Position numbers and translations under genes: made by a program. A stretch of 64,000 bases of DNA from Primula veris (lineage: Eukaryota; Streptophyta; Magnoliopsida; Ericales; Primulaceae), in NCBI GenBank assembly GCA_963682055.1, contig OY821751.1, positions 8,928,001-8,992,000 on the forward strand. The letters are read 5' to 3'. This document shows positions 44,148 through 57,199 of this stretch, in pieces; positions within the stretch are counted from its first letter, which is position 1, and each line of letters opens with the position of its first letter. The notes below the pieces were generated by a model. The model searched no databases, was not told the origin of the DNA, and saw only the letters and a list, made by a program, of their open reading frames with translations.

Positions 44148-44402
44148 TATAGGCATGCGAACGTGTAACATGCCATATAAATTATAATATCATACACTTG
44201 TATCTTTCTACAACACCAACTAGTCTACCTGACTGGCAGTTCAGAAGAGTTCATACCATACTTAAAGAGTACTTATAACACACTTCTATTATTATATTAC
44301 AGTTTCAAATACAGTTTACAATACTTGAAATACTATTATTATAAGAAGTTTCTTGATGAGAAGAATAGTTTAGTTTAGTTTAGTTTAGCATGAAATAATA
44401 GA

Positions 44403-47400
44403 ATGGAAGAGAAAAGTAAAGCTTTGTTACTGAATGGAAGGAAGAAAGTAGAAAATTGCCCAGGTTGTGAAATACAAAAATTGAAAGATTTAAATAATGG
44501 ACCACCTCTCAAGCATCTCTTATTCTTATGGATCATTGTTCTCTGTGCAGGTAATTATTATTATTATCTCTCTTTTTTATCCTCTTTTTCTTGTATTCTT
44601 GTATTCTTTTATTTGTTTATTTGCTTCTTTCTGTGCACTTTAGGCTTTAGTTTGTATTCTAGTATTATTCTTTTTTTTTTGTCTTCTTCTCCATATTAGT
44701 ATAATTAGATTTGTTTACTGAATATGGTCTAGAAAAAGGTTAACCACTGATTTGGTATTATTAATTTATTAGCACTGTTATAAAAAGCCAAATCTAAAGC
44801 GTTTTTGCTTAAAACCGTAAAAAGCTTGAGCTTTCAGCGGCCTAAAAAGCGGGAAAGTAAGTTTTTTTGCTTTTTCTTAAGCTTTGAATCGAGCTTTTTC
44901 ACCACGAAGAGTGCTTTTAGAAAAGTGATTATTAGTCAATAGTCACTGTACTGGCCTTGTTTGGTTGGTTGCACCTCTTTTTTTAGTTGAAAAGTTGCAC
45001 TGCAATTAGTTGATCACCCGCGGACCCTGTTTGATTGCTTAACATATACTGTAAAAAGGAGTAGCTAATTTGCTTAAAGCTGTAATAAAACAAGGACTTT
45101 ATGTGGGAAAGCACTAAGCAGAAGAACAGAGCTGCTTACAAACAGTTCCTTTTTTAACAACGGGTCGATATTTTCGGTTCACTTATAAATGAACAAGGTC
45201 GTCTGAATTAATATATTGGGCTCGGTTATTAAAGAAGATGATCTTTAGCGTGACCTTATTGGCCTTGTTAAGGCCTCATTTTGTTTCACTAATAGATATC
45301 TAATACCCAGTGTACATATTTTACTAACCGAGATATGGATGAATAGATGTGAAAGAAAATTAATGTCTACACTTTTTAATCAGAAGGAAAAACAAAACAC
45401 ATGTGTAAGGAGCTGAATCGAATCTCGAGCTCACGAGTCTAAGACAACTCTTATGGAGACCGACCAAAGGTTCTAAGCAAATGTGTCAACTCCATATATA
45501 ACTGATTCTTTCTAAAGATCATAGATACGATAAAAAGGATACAAAACGAAACAAAAATAAGGGTGAACATTAGTACTGAAGGAAACCTTCTTCTCAAAAA
45601 TTTACAGGACGTAGCATGATAATATGTTAGGCATGTTTAGAGGTTTCGCTGCTGTTGACATGTCAGTATAACTGTAATTCATTTTGAACTTAGGACGGAT
45701 GATTTCCTTGACATAGTTTCCTTAAATAACTATGTTCTAACACACCTTGCTGTCGTCTGTTTTTATTGTACAGCTTTGCCGATCTCATCGCTTTTCCCTT
45801 TCCTATATTTCATGGTATGTTTCTTATTCTTCTATACCAGCCTATTGCCTACATTTAACCGCTCCTGGTGAAGCTTAATCACTCGAGTTTATCTATTTTT
45901 ACAATAACTTTTTGTTGAGGAAATATTTTTTTTTGTTTTCCATAGCATATATTTGCTAATAGCCTAATAGGAATGTAGAAAAAACTATCGCTGTATAAGC
46001 CTTGTTTTCTCCTTTTGTTGCCTTTTAAGTTCTAAAGTGCCTTCCATCATAAGGAGCATCAACTATGACTATACAACTATCTCAGTTATTAATGAACTGC
46101 ATAATTTAGCAGTATATCGCTTAAAAGTTATTCGATATGGTTGTTTGAAACATTTTTCAACATTGTTACAGATAAAGGACTTTCATATTACGGAAAGAGA
46201 AGAAGATATTGGTTATTATGCTGGGTTTATAGGTAAAGGGAGTATCAATTGCTATCATTTAGCTTCATTTATATTTAATTTCTCTTTTTTTCTCCCTTGG
46301 GTCACTCCTTATTTTTGTTTGTTTTTATTTTACCAAGGATCATCATTTATGTTCGGAAGAGCTTTGACTTCGGTTCTATGGGGAATGGTAGCCGATCGAT
46401 ATGGTCGGAAGCCAGTCATACTGTTGGGCTGCATCTCTGTGTTAGTCGAAGCTAAACTCATATTTCCAAAATTCCACTTTTTTTTCTTCAAATAATGTTT
46501 ATCTTGATTAAGTAGATTTCTTAACATTATTGATCTTTATACATTTTCGTGTGCTTTTATCACAGGGTTATATTCAACACTCTGTTTGGCCTTAGCACAG
46601 GGTTCTGGATGGCTGTTTGTACGAGGTTTCTTCTTGGAACTTTGTGTGGGATACTTGGACCAATGAGGGTATGTAACGTTAGGGCATGTTTGGTTGCAGC
46701 TCTTTTCAGATGAACTTCTTTCATTATGTTGCTTAAACGTAGCAGGGTATTGAGATGATCAGCTTAAGACTTAACTATTCTTATTTTTGCCAGAATAACC
46801 TATTTAAGTCCTAACTTGGATGAACTGAGGTTTCAGTCTCAAATAAGCCAGTTTATTTTCTTTAAAGAAGTAGCCAAACATAACCCTCACACTCGTTTCT
46901 TTTCAAATGTACAAGTTATGCTATACAGGGGTGTTCCTTATGTATGACCAGGGGTTGCCACCGCAACCCCACAATTTTCAATAATTTGATTTTTTTCTAT
47001 AGTGTTTTTTGGAGTAATTTATAGATAGATCATTTTGGCAACCCCTTAAATTTTATTTCCAGTAACCTCTTGCAAAATTATACTATATTGTATCTGTAAT
47101 TATATACCACAACATTTTTTGTAGTGATACTACATAAAGATTAATAATTCTAAATGCTAAAAAGCAAAAAGAAAATGACCAAAAATCTAAAGAAAATGAG
47201 AAGAAAATAAAATGTAAAAATGATTGTAGTGACTTTACTTACACAATAGCAACAATTATGAATTTTTATTTACTACTAGCATTACATACATTAATTTAAC
47301 ACGATTTCGGATGCTTATATCCTTTCATTATATCCTATTCTAAGCTCTAATATCTACTTAGTTAAATTATTATTATAAAACAACTCTTAAAATTAAGAGG

Positions 47401-50400
47401 GTGAATTTTTTAATTTTTTTTGCACAAGTGAAAATTTAAGTCCGCGCAAAATTAGGTACACTTAGGGCTGATTTTTTTTTTTGGCAACCCCAAAATTAAT
47501 GTGCTGGTTCCGCCCCTGATGCTATAGTCATGGAAACCGTTTTTATACTCGACGTACTTGATGCAGGCATATGCTTCAGAAGTCTGTCGTAAAGAACACC
47601 AAGCTTTGGGAATGTCAATCGTACGTAATATCTGTTTAATTGTGCACATCTTTGATCTGCTGCTTATACTCAGTATATAGTGACCTTTATTAATTTCAGG
47701 TAAGCACGTCATGGGCCATCGGGTTGGTAATTGGTCCAGCTATTGGGGGATTTCTTGCACAGGTGCTACTTCTTCTCCCAAAATGAATATATAACTGTGT
47801 TGTAAATGATACAATGGAAATGGAAGGTGCTATGATCATATTTATAAAAGTTTACTAGGAAGATCAATGTGAGAAATCAAAGTCTAAGAGCATTGTTACA
47901 CCCAGACCAGTTTTATTCGATATTTTTTTATCTGAATCATGATGATATTTACACATTTTATTAAGTTAAAAGCAAACGGTTGCTTACCGGTGATTTTGCA
48001 TGTCTAATTGCAGCCTGCAGAAAAATATCCCAATCTATTTTCAGAATCTTCCATTTTTGGAAGGTGAGAGTACTAACCCCTTCGCCTGAGTAACATTGTT
48101 GCTTTAAAATATTAGTTCCATTTGTTTCTTTTGTCAAGTTTTTTCTAAATTTAAAATGATTTTTATGGTCTAGATTTCCGTATTTTTTGCCTTGTCTTGT
48201 TATATCACTCTTCGCATTGGCTGTGTCCATCCTTTGTTGTTGGCTTCCGGTACGTTTCTCGGTTAATATATATTTACTAGTAATTTTGAGTCTGTACCTA
48301 TTGCTATTCATCTAACTATGTACGCATTGTTGTATTAGGAAACACTGCATAACCATAAACCAGAAGCTGATATACACGATGAACTAGAGTCTGCTACAGA
48401 GAAGACAAGCGTGATTTTCAGCCTTTTCAAAAATTGGCCGTTGATGTCATCTATCATTGTGTATTGTGTTTTCCAACTTCATGATATGGCCTATACAGAG
48501 GTGAGTTTCATATTAATGCTTCTACTTTGTGTATATACAATAACTAATGAACTTAAGAGGCTATATATTTTGAAATATGTAATGTTTCAGCAATTTACGA
48601 AATTGTGTTGTGTTGGTAATTGTTGTTGAAGTATGGAGAAGGACAATTATTTTTCTCTACGAGTCGAAAGTTTGTAAAAAAATTGTATATTGTCTTGGTA
48701 AATGCATAAATCAAAGGTCACAGTGCTTGGTATAAATGAACAAAGGTATTCCAGGGAGAATAGATGGGCCTACTTTACTTAAATAACAACATTACTGTTG
48801 ACTGTAATTTCCCAACCAGTTAATATTAATTTTCTTTATGAATTGACCTTTCTATGTTCTCTAGATATTTTCATTATGGGCTATCAGTCCGCGGAAATAC
48901 GGAGGTTTAAGCTATACAACTGATGATGTTGGTGAAGTTCTTGCTCTCTCAGGTATATTGTACATTTAAATAAGTGTTCCTATTCTAAGAGGAAACTTGA
49001 AATCTGGCTTTTCGTTACAACTTACAACTATAATTGATGCAAAAATTTCTCAAGAAATTTAATAAGGAAAAAAGTGACAACCATTTTCATTTGGATGTTA
49101 ACAACAAAAGTGTTACACATAAATCTTGAATTTCCTATTTCGGAGTTGTTCTTGTTTCTTCATTTTACTGAAAGCTAAGACAATTGTTTTTTATTTCCCC
49201 TTCTTTTTGGCATGGTAAGGCTTTGGGCTACTACTCTTCCAGCTATTTTTGTATCCTTTAACGGAGAGAATTTTTGGACCTGTCATGGTTTCGCGTATTG
49301 GAGCAGTACGTATCTGTCAACCCTTTGCTATTCATTTCATTTTATTCAAACATAATTTTCGGTATTTCTGATAATGTTTTCAACTATTGTCTTATATGAA
49401 GGTTATAACTGTACCCCTATTATCAAGTTACACTTGGATTGCTACACTTTCAGGTCTCTGGCTCTCATTTGCGATTAGTTCTGCATCTATATTGAAGAAC
49501 GTATTGTCAGTAAGTAAAAAAAAATCTATTTTACTTTTTTTGGATTGGCATTAAAGTTTAGGCATTCGAATATCAAATTTCAAGTTTCCTGTCAAGGTTT
49601 GTTCTAGATCCCTTATTCTATTTTGTACAGTGAGAAGATCTTAGATTAATATTTGGTATTTAATGAAGCTGATGCAAATATGGATGAACACAAAAGTATA
49701 GTGCAAGGTCTTGTAGCTCTTACATATACTTTTGCACTAATTCACTCAAAATTGATTACAAAAGAGTAATGCAATTTACTGATAAGCTACACAGTTATCA
49801 TGTATACAGATTGCTTAGTTGTTGTCGAAATAACATTTAAAATTTCTGTTTACTCTGATCAGTAGGAGACTAAAAAATCCATGTGCGGCACATTGCCACC
49901 AAACAAATGTGTGTATACAGAAGTGTAATTAACATTACTCATTACTAAAGGATGTGAACACAAGTACACAACTAAAGTTTCCCATGTAGAGTGGAACATT
50001 TTTACTTATTGACAAATCGGACTCATCAATTGATTGAATGTCCTTATTTTAAGCAGATATGGTAAAGTAGCACAGTATCTTTACTCAAGCTCTTGCGCTA
50101 AGTGATAGAGTATTGAATACAGTCCAATAGATTTCTCCCTTCTGCTATTGAAGTTTTTTTAATGGTTGACTTCTAAAATGTATCAGGTTACTATTACAAC
50201 TGGATTGTTTCTGTTGCAAAACCGAGCTGTTGTAAGTTGTTCTTTTCGTTTGATTATATTTCTGCTCCTATGATAACATCAATTCAGAATCTCTTATTTT
50301 AAAACAATTTACTTTATATTCAGCCACAAGAACAGAGAGGAGCAGCAAATGGTATTTCTATGTCTGCGATGTCTCTTTCTAAAGCTATTGGTCCAGCCGT

Positions 50401-50845
50401 AGGAGGCTCTCTGTAAGTTTTCTTGGACATTTTTATTTCAGGATTTATTATTCAGATATCTATGTTTATTATAGCTAAAAATGTATGTCCAAATTTTGTT
50501 TTACCAAATTGTCAGGTTTTCTTGGGCACAACGACGTCAGCATGCTTATTTTTTTCCAGGTAATAGAGGAATAAACATTTTACATTGCATCGAGTAATAG
50601 GAGCATTCATTACGCTCAGTTTCATAATTTTTTCAAGATTATGTTGAAGTCGGCACTGTTATTTACATGTTTTTGCAAAGACCTACACACTGTTGGTACT
50701 TATTGACGTGCTATTAAGTTTTGTGACATGTTGCGATGCAGGTGATCAGATGGTTTTCTTTATTCTGAACCTGATCGAGGCGATTGGTTTACTTTTGACT
50801 TTTAAACCGTTCTTAGTTCTCCCCGAGGACAATATATCGTCGTAA
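44403..50845 (+). CDS. ZIFL1: Major facilitator transporter, zinc-induced facilitator-like (17 exons, 474 aa)
   Basis: Exons: 44403-44550, 45774-45814, 46172-46232, 46338-46440, 46566-46668, 47567-47620, 47700-47762, 48014-48063, 48174-48249, 48339-48500, 48865-48952, 49220-49305, 49402-49509, 50187-50231, 50324-50412, 50516-50559, 50742-50845. All borders are GT-AG and phases agree (1425 nt). The protein has the cytosolic NCPGC motif of plant ZIF/ZIFL proteins, then 12 predicted membrane segments with the MFS signatures [17 protein letters not shown] (loop 2-3), [21 protein letters not shown] and [20 protein letters not shown], a central loop with [12 protein letters not shown], and [23 protein letters not shown] in the C-half. 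Arabidopsis ZIFL1 is a tonoplast/plasma-membrane H+-coupled carrier linked to K+ transport and auxin movement; relatives act in zinc and phytosiderophore handling, so substrate is not certain. No damage is seen; two MITE-like inserts lie in introns. Confidence 0.95.
44953..45095. mobile_element. MITE of the TTGTTTGG family, in ZIFL1 intron 1
   Basis: Starts GGCCTTGTTTGGTTGGTTGC and ends TTGCTTAAAGCTGTAATAAAACAAGG, a shortened member of the family seen in the L2HGDH and LRR introns. Confidence 0.5.
46683..46885. mobile_element. MITE of the TTGTTTGG family, in ZIFL1 intron 5
   Basis: Starts GCATGTTTGGTTGCAGCTC and ends GAAGTAGCCAAACATAACCC, inverted copies at the ends with a CAAATAAGCCAG block inside. 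Confidence 0.5.
46925..47520. other. Probable transposon fragment in ZIFL1 intron 5
   Basis: The edges carry GGGGTTGCCACCGCAACCCC at the left and TGGCAACCCC...GGTTCCGCCCC at the right, sequence typical of inserted repeats in plant introns, with AT-rich interior. No coding part or target duplication was found. Confidence 0.35.
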
Positions 50846-52336
50846 TTCAAGATATTAAAATAGGTGACAATTTTGATGGCAACATGGAAATGTCCTCCAT
50901 CTCAGGTATCCAGTTCATTATACGAGTTAAGAGAATTGAAGCCTTGTATGATTGCAGCTTTTAAGTTCAGCTTAATTACTATTTTGCTTATTACTATAGT
51001 TAGCATTGGTTGGTTAGCTAGTGGCTTGAAAGTTCAGGTTTTTTGGTGTATAACTTGAAAAACTAGAAGTTTGAAGTTGAATGATCTTATTTTTTTCCCT
51101 CACCCTCAAATAAGCTGGCTTGTTCGCTTAAAAGCTGCAGTCAAACAAGCACGATTCACAGTTATACAATCATGCAAGTCCATATTAGGAATGAAAATAT
51201 ATAATTATATTATTGGTCATTTTTTGCAGAAAAAGCAAGCAACGTCGGAAAATTACAAAATCATCATATACGCTTGTATATTGTATACGAGACATCTCAA
51301 TTGAAACAAATATTTCGATTATTTTATTGTAAAAAATATTTAATTTCTGCAATGTCACGTCTATATAGGAATTTGATCCCCTTGAACTTTGAAGCATAGT
51401 ATTTTTATTAGTTTATAAATCAAAATAATAATATACTAGCTTGCATAACATGCTTTGGAGTGCACCTTTGTTGTCATGATCTTATATTGTGAATATTAAA
51501 ATTCAAGAACATGCTATTTATGTACTGATTTCTTGGGTTGACTTCACATTTGCTTGCACGTATCACTTCTTTTGTGAATAATTATGCTCTTACATGTGAG
51601 TTTATATTCAAAATTAAAAATAAAAGAGTAGTCTAGTGGGTTAGAACTTGTTAGAAATAACTTAGATACATGGTTCGAGTCTTATTAAAGGGGTAGGTGA
51701 GAAATCATTTGATACTCTTTAATAAGATTTTAAAGAAAAAACACACGAAGTTGCACGTATCATTTTTTTTTTGTATATACTCTATTTAACTATATTTTGA
51801 CTTAATTTAACTATATCAACGAGTTTGTAAACAAAATGTTTATATGAGAATGAGGGTAGATTCGTAATTTACATATATTAGTATAATGTTTTGTTTTTAA
51901 TCACTCAAGTCAAACAGACACCATTCGGGACTAGAACTATGTAGTAATTAGTCCTCCCTCCTTCGTTATCCAATCACAGTACCTCATTTATTCATAGTCT
52001 CGTTATTACTAATTTCGCAACCAAACAAAGCCACACAATATAATGAAAAGGGCAAAATTTTAATAAACCCAAAAGGAAATTTGAATTAGACTGAACCAAA
52101 CTATTTGTTTTTCATTCCGTTTCAAATCCGATCAAAACATAAGAAACCAAAAATACATAATGATATAAGTAGCGATTTTTTGACACACACGTAAAAACTT
52201 GTTCAGGGTATAATGAAGTAGATCAATGGACTTCAGTGAGTCTGTGCCAACTAGTTTATCAAAAATTGCCTACCTATATCATCACCCTTTCCAAAACAAA
52301 ACCGGAACCGACATGCCAACGATTTAGTACTTAAAT

Positions 52337-52540
52337 GTTAGTTTAAAAAGATAAGAGATGTTAATGTGTTACACCTTATTAGCTCAGAACTATTTGTGTA
52401 ATTTGGGCAGCAAAGTGACCGTCCGATCAAGCAATAAATGAAATTTGAAATTGGACGGTCATTTTGCTGACCAAATTACATAAATAATCCCGAGCTAATA
52501 AGCTGTAACACATTAACATCTCTTATCTTTTCAAACTAAC
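52337..52540. mobile_element. MITE with ~48-bp terminal inverted repeats
   Basis: The left GTTAGTTTAAAAAGATAAGA...TTATTAGCTC and right GAGCTAATAAG...TCTTATCTTTTCAAACTAAC pair over about 48 bp with few mismatches. The interior contains GACCGTCC and GGACGGTC in inverted order. The target duplication is unclear. Confidence 0.75.
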
Positions 52541-52621
52541 ATTTGAAATTGGACGGTCACGATATGAAATTTGAAATTGGACGGTCACGATATCAAAATT
52601 TGAAATTGGACGGTCACGATA
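52541..52621. repeat. Three tandem copies of a 27-bp piece of the neighbouring MITE
   Basis: AATTTGAAATTGGACGGTCA plus CGATAT is repeated three times directly after the MITE's right end, and the same words occur once inside the MITE (about 52440-52463). Confidence 0.8.
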
Positions 52622-53085
52622 AAAAATAAATATATAGAGAGAGAATACAACTCTCTATATATATGTGAAAAATGAATCTAGCCATCATAGTTATCTTGTA
52701 TAATCTTCACCGACGCCAATTTCAGTTGTCCAAAGACTCTAAACTGTAAATGTTTGTGTCATAAGCATAATCGCGAACGTACTTGTTTGGTATACTGTAC
52801 TAACTCACTGGGCAGGAAAATTTGGCGAATATGATTGCGAGCAAAACTGAAGGAACCATGAGTGGACGTTTGTTTAGGATGATAATAGACTGCCATAAAT
52901 TTTCTACAATAATGGTTTGTTTTCCAATCTCCTTTTGTCCGCAAAAAATTGAATAAATAAATTTAAAGCTGATAATATGTCTTTGCTTTTAGCAATATCA
53001 TGACTCACTTTTGGATGTCATATGCAGAAATTAATTGAGGGTGACGGGGATTCACTAAAATTTTTTTTACAGAAGGAGAGGACAA

Positions 53086-53200
53086 TCATGTTTGCTGATG
53101 AAGTGGGTGGTAAGGTTTGTCATGTCAAGGTTTACGATGTTCACATGGATAGTCCATTAGAACTCCGGAAGACTATGGATCTAAAAAGGGAAAAGAGCTA
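53086..53200 (+). pseudogene. Orphan exon-like ORF of unknown family
   Basis: After TTTTTTTTACAG (a good acceptor) the frame reads ERTIMFADEVGGKVCHVKVYD and on to DLKREKS before a stop. The ordered FADEVGG...CHVKVYD pattern looks like real protein, but I do not recognise the family and see no upstream exons. It may be the last exon of a lost or transposed gene. Confidence 0.3.
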
Positions 53201-54159
53201 GCGCTACACTTGTAACGAAGACATTAGCACATCCGGAAACTCAAACAAATGGGAACCCGAATCAGACAAATAAAATACCTCACGTTACATTCGTACCAAA
53301 GATATTAGCTCCAAAAGCGGGGAACCTGAATCGGAAACGAAAAGAAGAGACAGATCAGGAGGTTTTCTATATATCGAGACGCCATTTGGAACTCTTTAGT
53401 AGTGCGGCATTTTAATTTCAAAAGCAATTACGACTATGTTCTTTCCATTATTAGATTTCTTTCGTACACTTTTTTGCTCAGTTCTTTGAATGCTTGGTAC
53501 TGAATATCAATATTTTTGTAGTTTTCGTTTAGTTGTTTTGAATGTGTTAGGACTTTGAAACTTAATACACTCATTGTTATTAATTTTCTGTGTGTTTTTC
53601 TATGTACAATGCGTTTGTACTTGCCTACTATTTCTTAATCGACAACGTGTTTTATCGACCATTATTATTATGTATTTGGTTATGTGTACCTTCATCCGTA
53701 ATTTTTTTAGTTAAATAAGTATATTAACAAAAGAAAAGATGGGAGTTATCTAAAGAAACAACGATTACAAACTCCATACTAGGAGCTGACTCCAATGATT
53801 ACAAACTATATACTTACAAAACTAACTTGAAACAGACTTGAAAAACAAACTAACAGCAGTAAAACAAACATAACGATAACAAACTCCATATTAGGAGGTA
53901 TCTAATCATCTTGGTCCATTCCAAAAGGGTAGGGAACCATCTCATAAACCTTGTTCATTTGGCCTAATTGTTGTTTGTTTATTGCTCAACGTTTATTCTT
54001 TTAACACTTCTATTTCCATTTTCTTTTTAATACAATAATTATTATTATCATATGCCCGGAAAATAGTTGTAAACAATGTATGTCCGCATATACGAAGTAC
54101 CCGTTCTAAATAGGTTTGTAGTGAACAAAAGCTCAAAGAATACTAGTAACAAAATTATT

Positions 54160-56575
54160 GTGACCGAATTGGTTTATCTTTAATTGGAACGAATAAGTTG
54201 TTTGAAAATATGTATGAATTGGTTTTGAAAAAAAACCATATCCTAAATTTTATTTTATGGTCTGGTTTTAATTTGAACGAAGAAGATTTATAAAATATAA
54301 ATGAATTGGTTTTGTATGAAACCTAATTTTCATTTTATTTATCTGACAATAGTTCGTTTTATAAAATGAACCTAATATAGTAGTATTTTTTGTAATGTAA
54401 ATGACAATATAATTTTTGAATTTTAGTATATTTTTATTTTATTAGTCTCATATATTAAAAAGTACAAATTTATATTATACTTATTTAAATATAACTAATA
54501 TATGAAATAAAAAGGGTTGTAGCACATATGGTAGAGTGATCACATTGCATTTAAGAGGTTGTGTGTTTGATTCCATTTACCTACATTTTAGTATTATATT
54601 TTAAGTGTTGAAGTAAAAATTAATTTGTGTTAAAGAACCCTAATCCTCAATTTAATTAATAGATTTGTGTTTGGTATTGTAACAACCCTAATTTGTATTT
54701 AAGAATCACAATCCCCAATTTAATCAATAGATTTGTGTTTAATTTGACCGAATAACTTGTTCAATATGGAATTGGTATTGTAATAACCCTAATTCCCAAT
54801 TTCATTAATTGGATTGGGTTTCATTGATTTGAGTTTAATTTACGAATTGATTTTTGAAGAAACTTAATCCCCATGGTTTAATTTGAAAGAATAAGCTGTT
54901 TAAAAATTATTCGAATTGTTTTTGTAAGAACCATAATCCTCAATTTTATTTATTTTCTTTGGGTCTAATTTAAAAGAATAAGTTGTGTAAAATCTGTACA
55001 AATTGGCTTTTAAGAACCATAATCCCCAATTTAATTAATAGATTTGTGTTTAATTTGAACGAATAAGTTGTTCAATATCTGTAGGAATTGGTATTGTAAT
55101 AACTGAAATTCCTATCCTCTGTTCTAGTTGCAGTTTTGCAGTTAGGTTCCAAGTGATGTTGCAACCACAGTTGGAACCTAAGTAAAAATAATGGACAGAA
55201 CTGAATAAAGTTAAATGTACTTGAAATAAATCACACGCACATTTAACAACGGAGTTCACCTAACTAGGCTACGTCTCCGGGGCACTTACCCAGATTATGA
55301 TATTATAAAATGCTTACAACATAGGATTCAAGTCTTAATGAAAAACACTCAGACTCCCTCTAGGTTTTTCTGCATATCTCTATATTGCTCCTACTCTATA
55401 ACTATCACTTATAAATCAATGGCATCCCACCATTGTTTTCTTTTTAAAGCTCATCGTGTATTCTCTCAAGAATGGGTTCTTTATAATTTAGAACACACAA
55501 ACTTTTTACAAGCTAAGTTATCAACTATATAAGCAACTAAAAACAATCTTCTATCTTCAATGTCTTTTGTGATTGTTTTTGACTTTATTGATTGGCTTCA
55601 ATCTTTCCAAGCATTACGTGATTCTTCAGCGTGGATTGACTCCAATCATCATTGGTTGATACCTGTTTAATAACAAGCTTGATAGTAGGAGTTAGTCTTT
55701 TCTTATAACAAGGAAACATATAAAAAGACAATATCTTTTAAAGATAATATCTTTAAATATACATATGAAACATTAACTCCATATTTCATTCAATCTTAAA
55801 CATATCACACTGAATTGATAAGGAACAAAGATTGAAACAAGTGATAAGGATTTACATAAGAATAGAGATATAGATTCATCTATGTAAAGGAAACATAACT
55901 AATCTCTTTATATGGAAATCTTTCCTTACCACTTTGATATTCTCAATAAACGCATACTAAACCTTTAGGATCATATGAGAATATATCCTGCATATTTTTA
56001 AAACAAATAATTATCATTAAAGAATAGTTATGCAGATTTACAGTACAAGACATAATCTTGCAGAACAGCAGGTTGGAACTGTGGTTGCAACATTACTTGA
56101 AACCTCCAACGCTGTCTTAAGCAGGTTGTAACTAAGGTTGCAACATTGCTTGAAACCTAACACTACTGTCTTAGTAGGTTGTAACTGAGGTTGCAACATT
56201 GCTTGAAACCTATCAACACTGTCTTAGTACTTAACAAACAGTTAGGATTTATTTAGTGAAAACCAATAGACAACAAATAATATTTAGACCAGAAATCTAG
56301 TCCTAACAATAACCCTAATCCCCAATTTCATTAATTGGATTGAATTTCATTAATTTGATTTTAATTTACGAATTGATTTTTGAAGAACCATAATCCCCAT
56401 AGTTTAATTTAAAAGAATAAGTTGTTCAAAAGTTATTCGAATTGTTTTTGTAAGAACCATAATCCCCAATTTTATTTATTTTGTTTGGTTAATTTAAAAG
56501 AATAAGTTGTGTAAAATCTGTATAAATTGGTTTTTAAGAACCATACTCTCTAATTTTATTAATTGATTTGGGTAT
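54160..56575. repeat. Degenerate ~85-bp satellite, interrupted by solo LTR B
   Basis: Units containing GAATAAGTTGTTCAAAATCTG, GAATTGGTTTTTGTAAGAACC and ATAATCCCCAATTTTATT recur about ten times between 54160 and 55103 and again from 56314 to 56575. The solo LTR lies in the middle. Joining the satellite across the LTR restores an ordinary unit (GTATTGTAATAACCCTAATC). Confidence 0.75.
55099..56313 (-). mobile_element. Solo LTR (copy B) with 5-bp target-site duplication ATAAC
   Basis: 1205 bp from 55104 to 56308, starting TGTTAGGAC and ending AGGAATTTCA on the minus strand, flanked by ATAAC on both sides (55099-55103, 56309-56313). It is homologous to solo LTR A at 3621-4752 and also carries the 54-bp GTTGCAAC repeat array. 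No internal region remains. Confidence 0.92.
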
Positions 56576-56579
56576 GATG

Positions 56580-57198
56580 TCTATGAATAGTAATGTCTAA
56601 CCCCCATATTTAGAAACATTAATACTAATAAGCAGCTGCTTATTTAAATAAACTTTTGTATATATATTAAATATTTATACATAAGATATATAATTTTTAA
56701 ATAATTATAAAACAAGATAATTAAAAATTACATATTCAATTCTCATTTTATTGTTGTTACGTAACTTATTACATTGCAAAATTCTAAACAGCTAAGATAA
56801 TAAAACTTAGTCTTGAAAAATTGAAGCATATGTGATAAATATCTATTAGTGTAATTGGAAAGTGCCAAGTGTAATGGTAAGTTTAGTCATGAGAAATATG
56901 TGTCAAAATATATAGTAAGTGAGTAATGAAAAAATACCATGTGTGGTGATGAGAGTCATCCTGCAAATGTGTATATAAATGTACACCCACTTTTGAAAAT
57001 GCCATCAACGACCTCTCAAAGAAAAAGAGTATAACCTAGGGTTGTATAGCATGAATTTCAAGCCTTAACAGGTAAAGCAACATACCATTTTTACTAAACT
57101 ATTAGTGAGTTTCATGTTTTAACTTTTAAACAGCAACATAAAGTCTTGAAATTGAAGTAGAAGCTTAAAACTGAGAACATTAAAAACATAACCATAAA
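56580..57198. other. Non-coding stretch left of the right-hand Sirevirus element
   Basis: No gene seen. It follows the polypurine tract of the element (on the minus strand) and could be a decayed 3' LTR, but it does not match either solo LTR and no terminal TG/CA or duplication could be set. Confidence 0.3.
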
Positions 57199-57199
57199 C

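Larger units (their letters stand above)
39735..44402. other. Intergenic region between LRR and ZIFL1 genes
   Basis: No supported gene. It holds a Mutator-type foldback MITE (40398-40791), AT-rich short tandem repeats of a GTGCGTGCATGCACACTTCAAAAAG type (41150-41370), a second copy of the ~180-bp MITE (42284-42490), and a second CGGTTTCGG repeat (43914-44147). The last part is the ZIFL1 upstream region, with a TTTAG repeat at 44370-44390 and no clear TATA box. Confidence 0.5.
50846..55098. other. Intergenic region downstream of ZIFL1
   Basis: No complete gene. It contains a truncated MITE of the local family (about 51050-51150, ending GCTGCAGTCAAACAAGC), tRNA-like SINE candidates (51630-51720 and 54525-54595, each with a B-box-like GTTCGAGTC or GTTTGATTCC), a ~200-bp inverted-repeat element with tandem amplification (52337-52620), an orphan exon-like ORF (53086-53200) and the beginning of an ~85-bp satellite (from about 54160). 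Confidence 0.45.

Noticed and set aside
47452..48311. Minus-strand frames across ZIFL1 exons
   Set aside because: Antisense shadows; the plus-strand exons have agreeing phases and family motifs.
54525..54595. tRNA gene
   Set aside because: Only A/B-box-like words can be found; no acceptor stem or anticodon arm folds, so at best a SINE relic.
55104..56308. Solo LTR B as the 3' LTR of the 57-64 kb element
   Set aside because: It has its own ATAAC duplication on both sides and satellite sequence on each flank, so it is an independent insertion.
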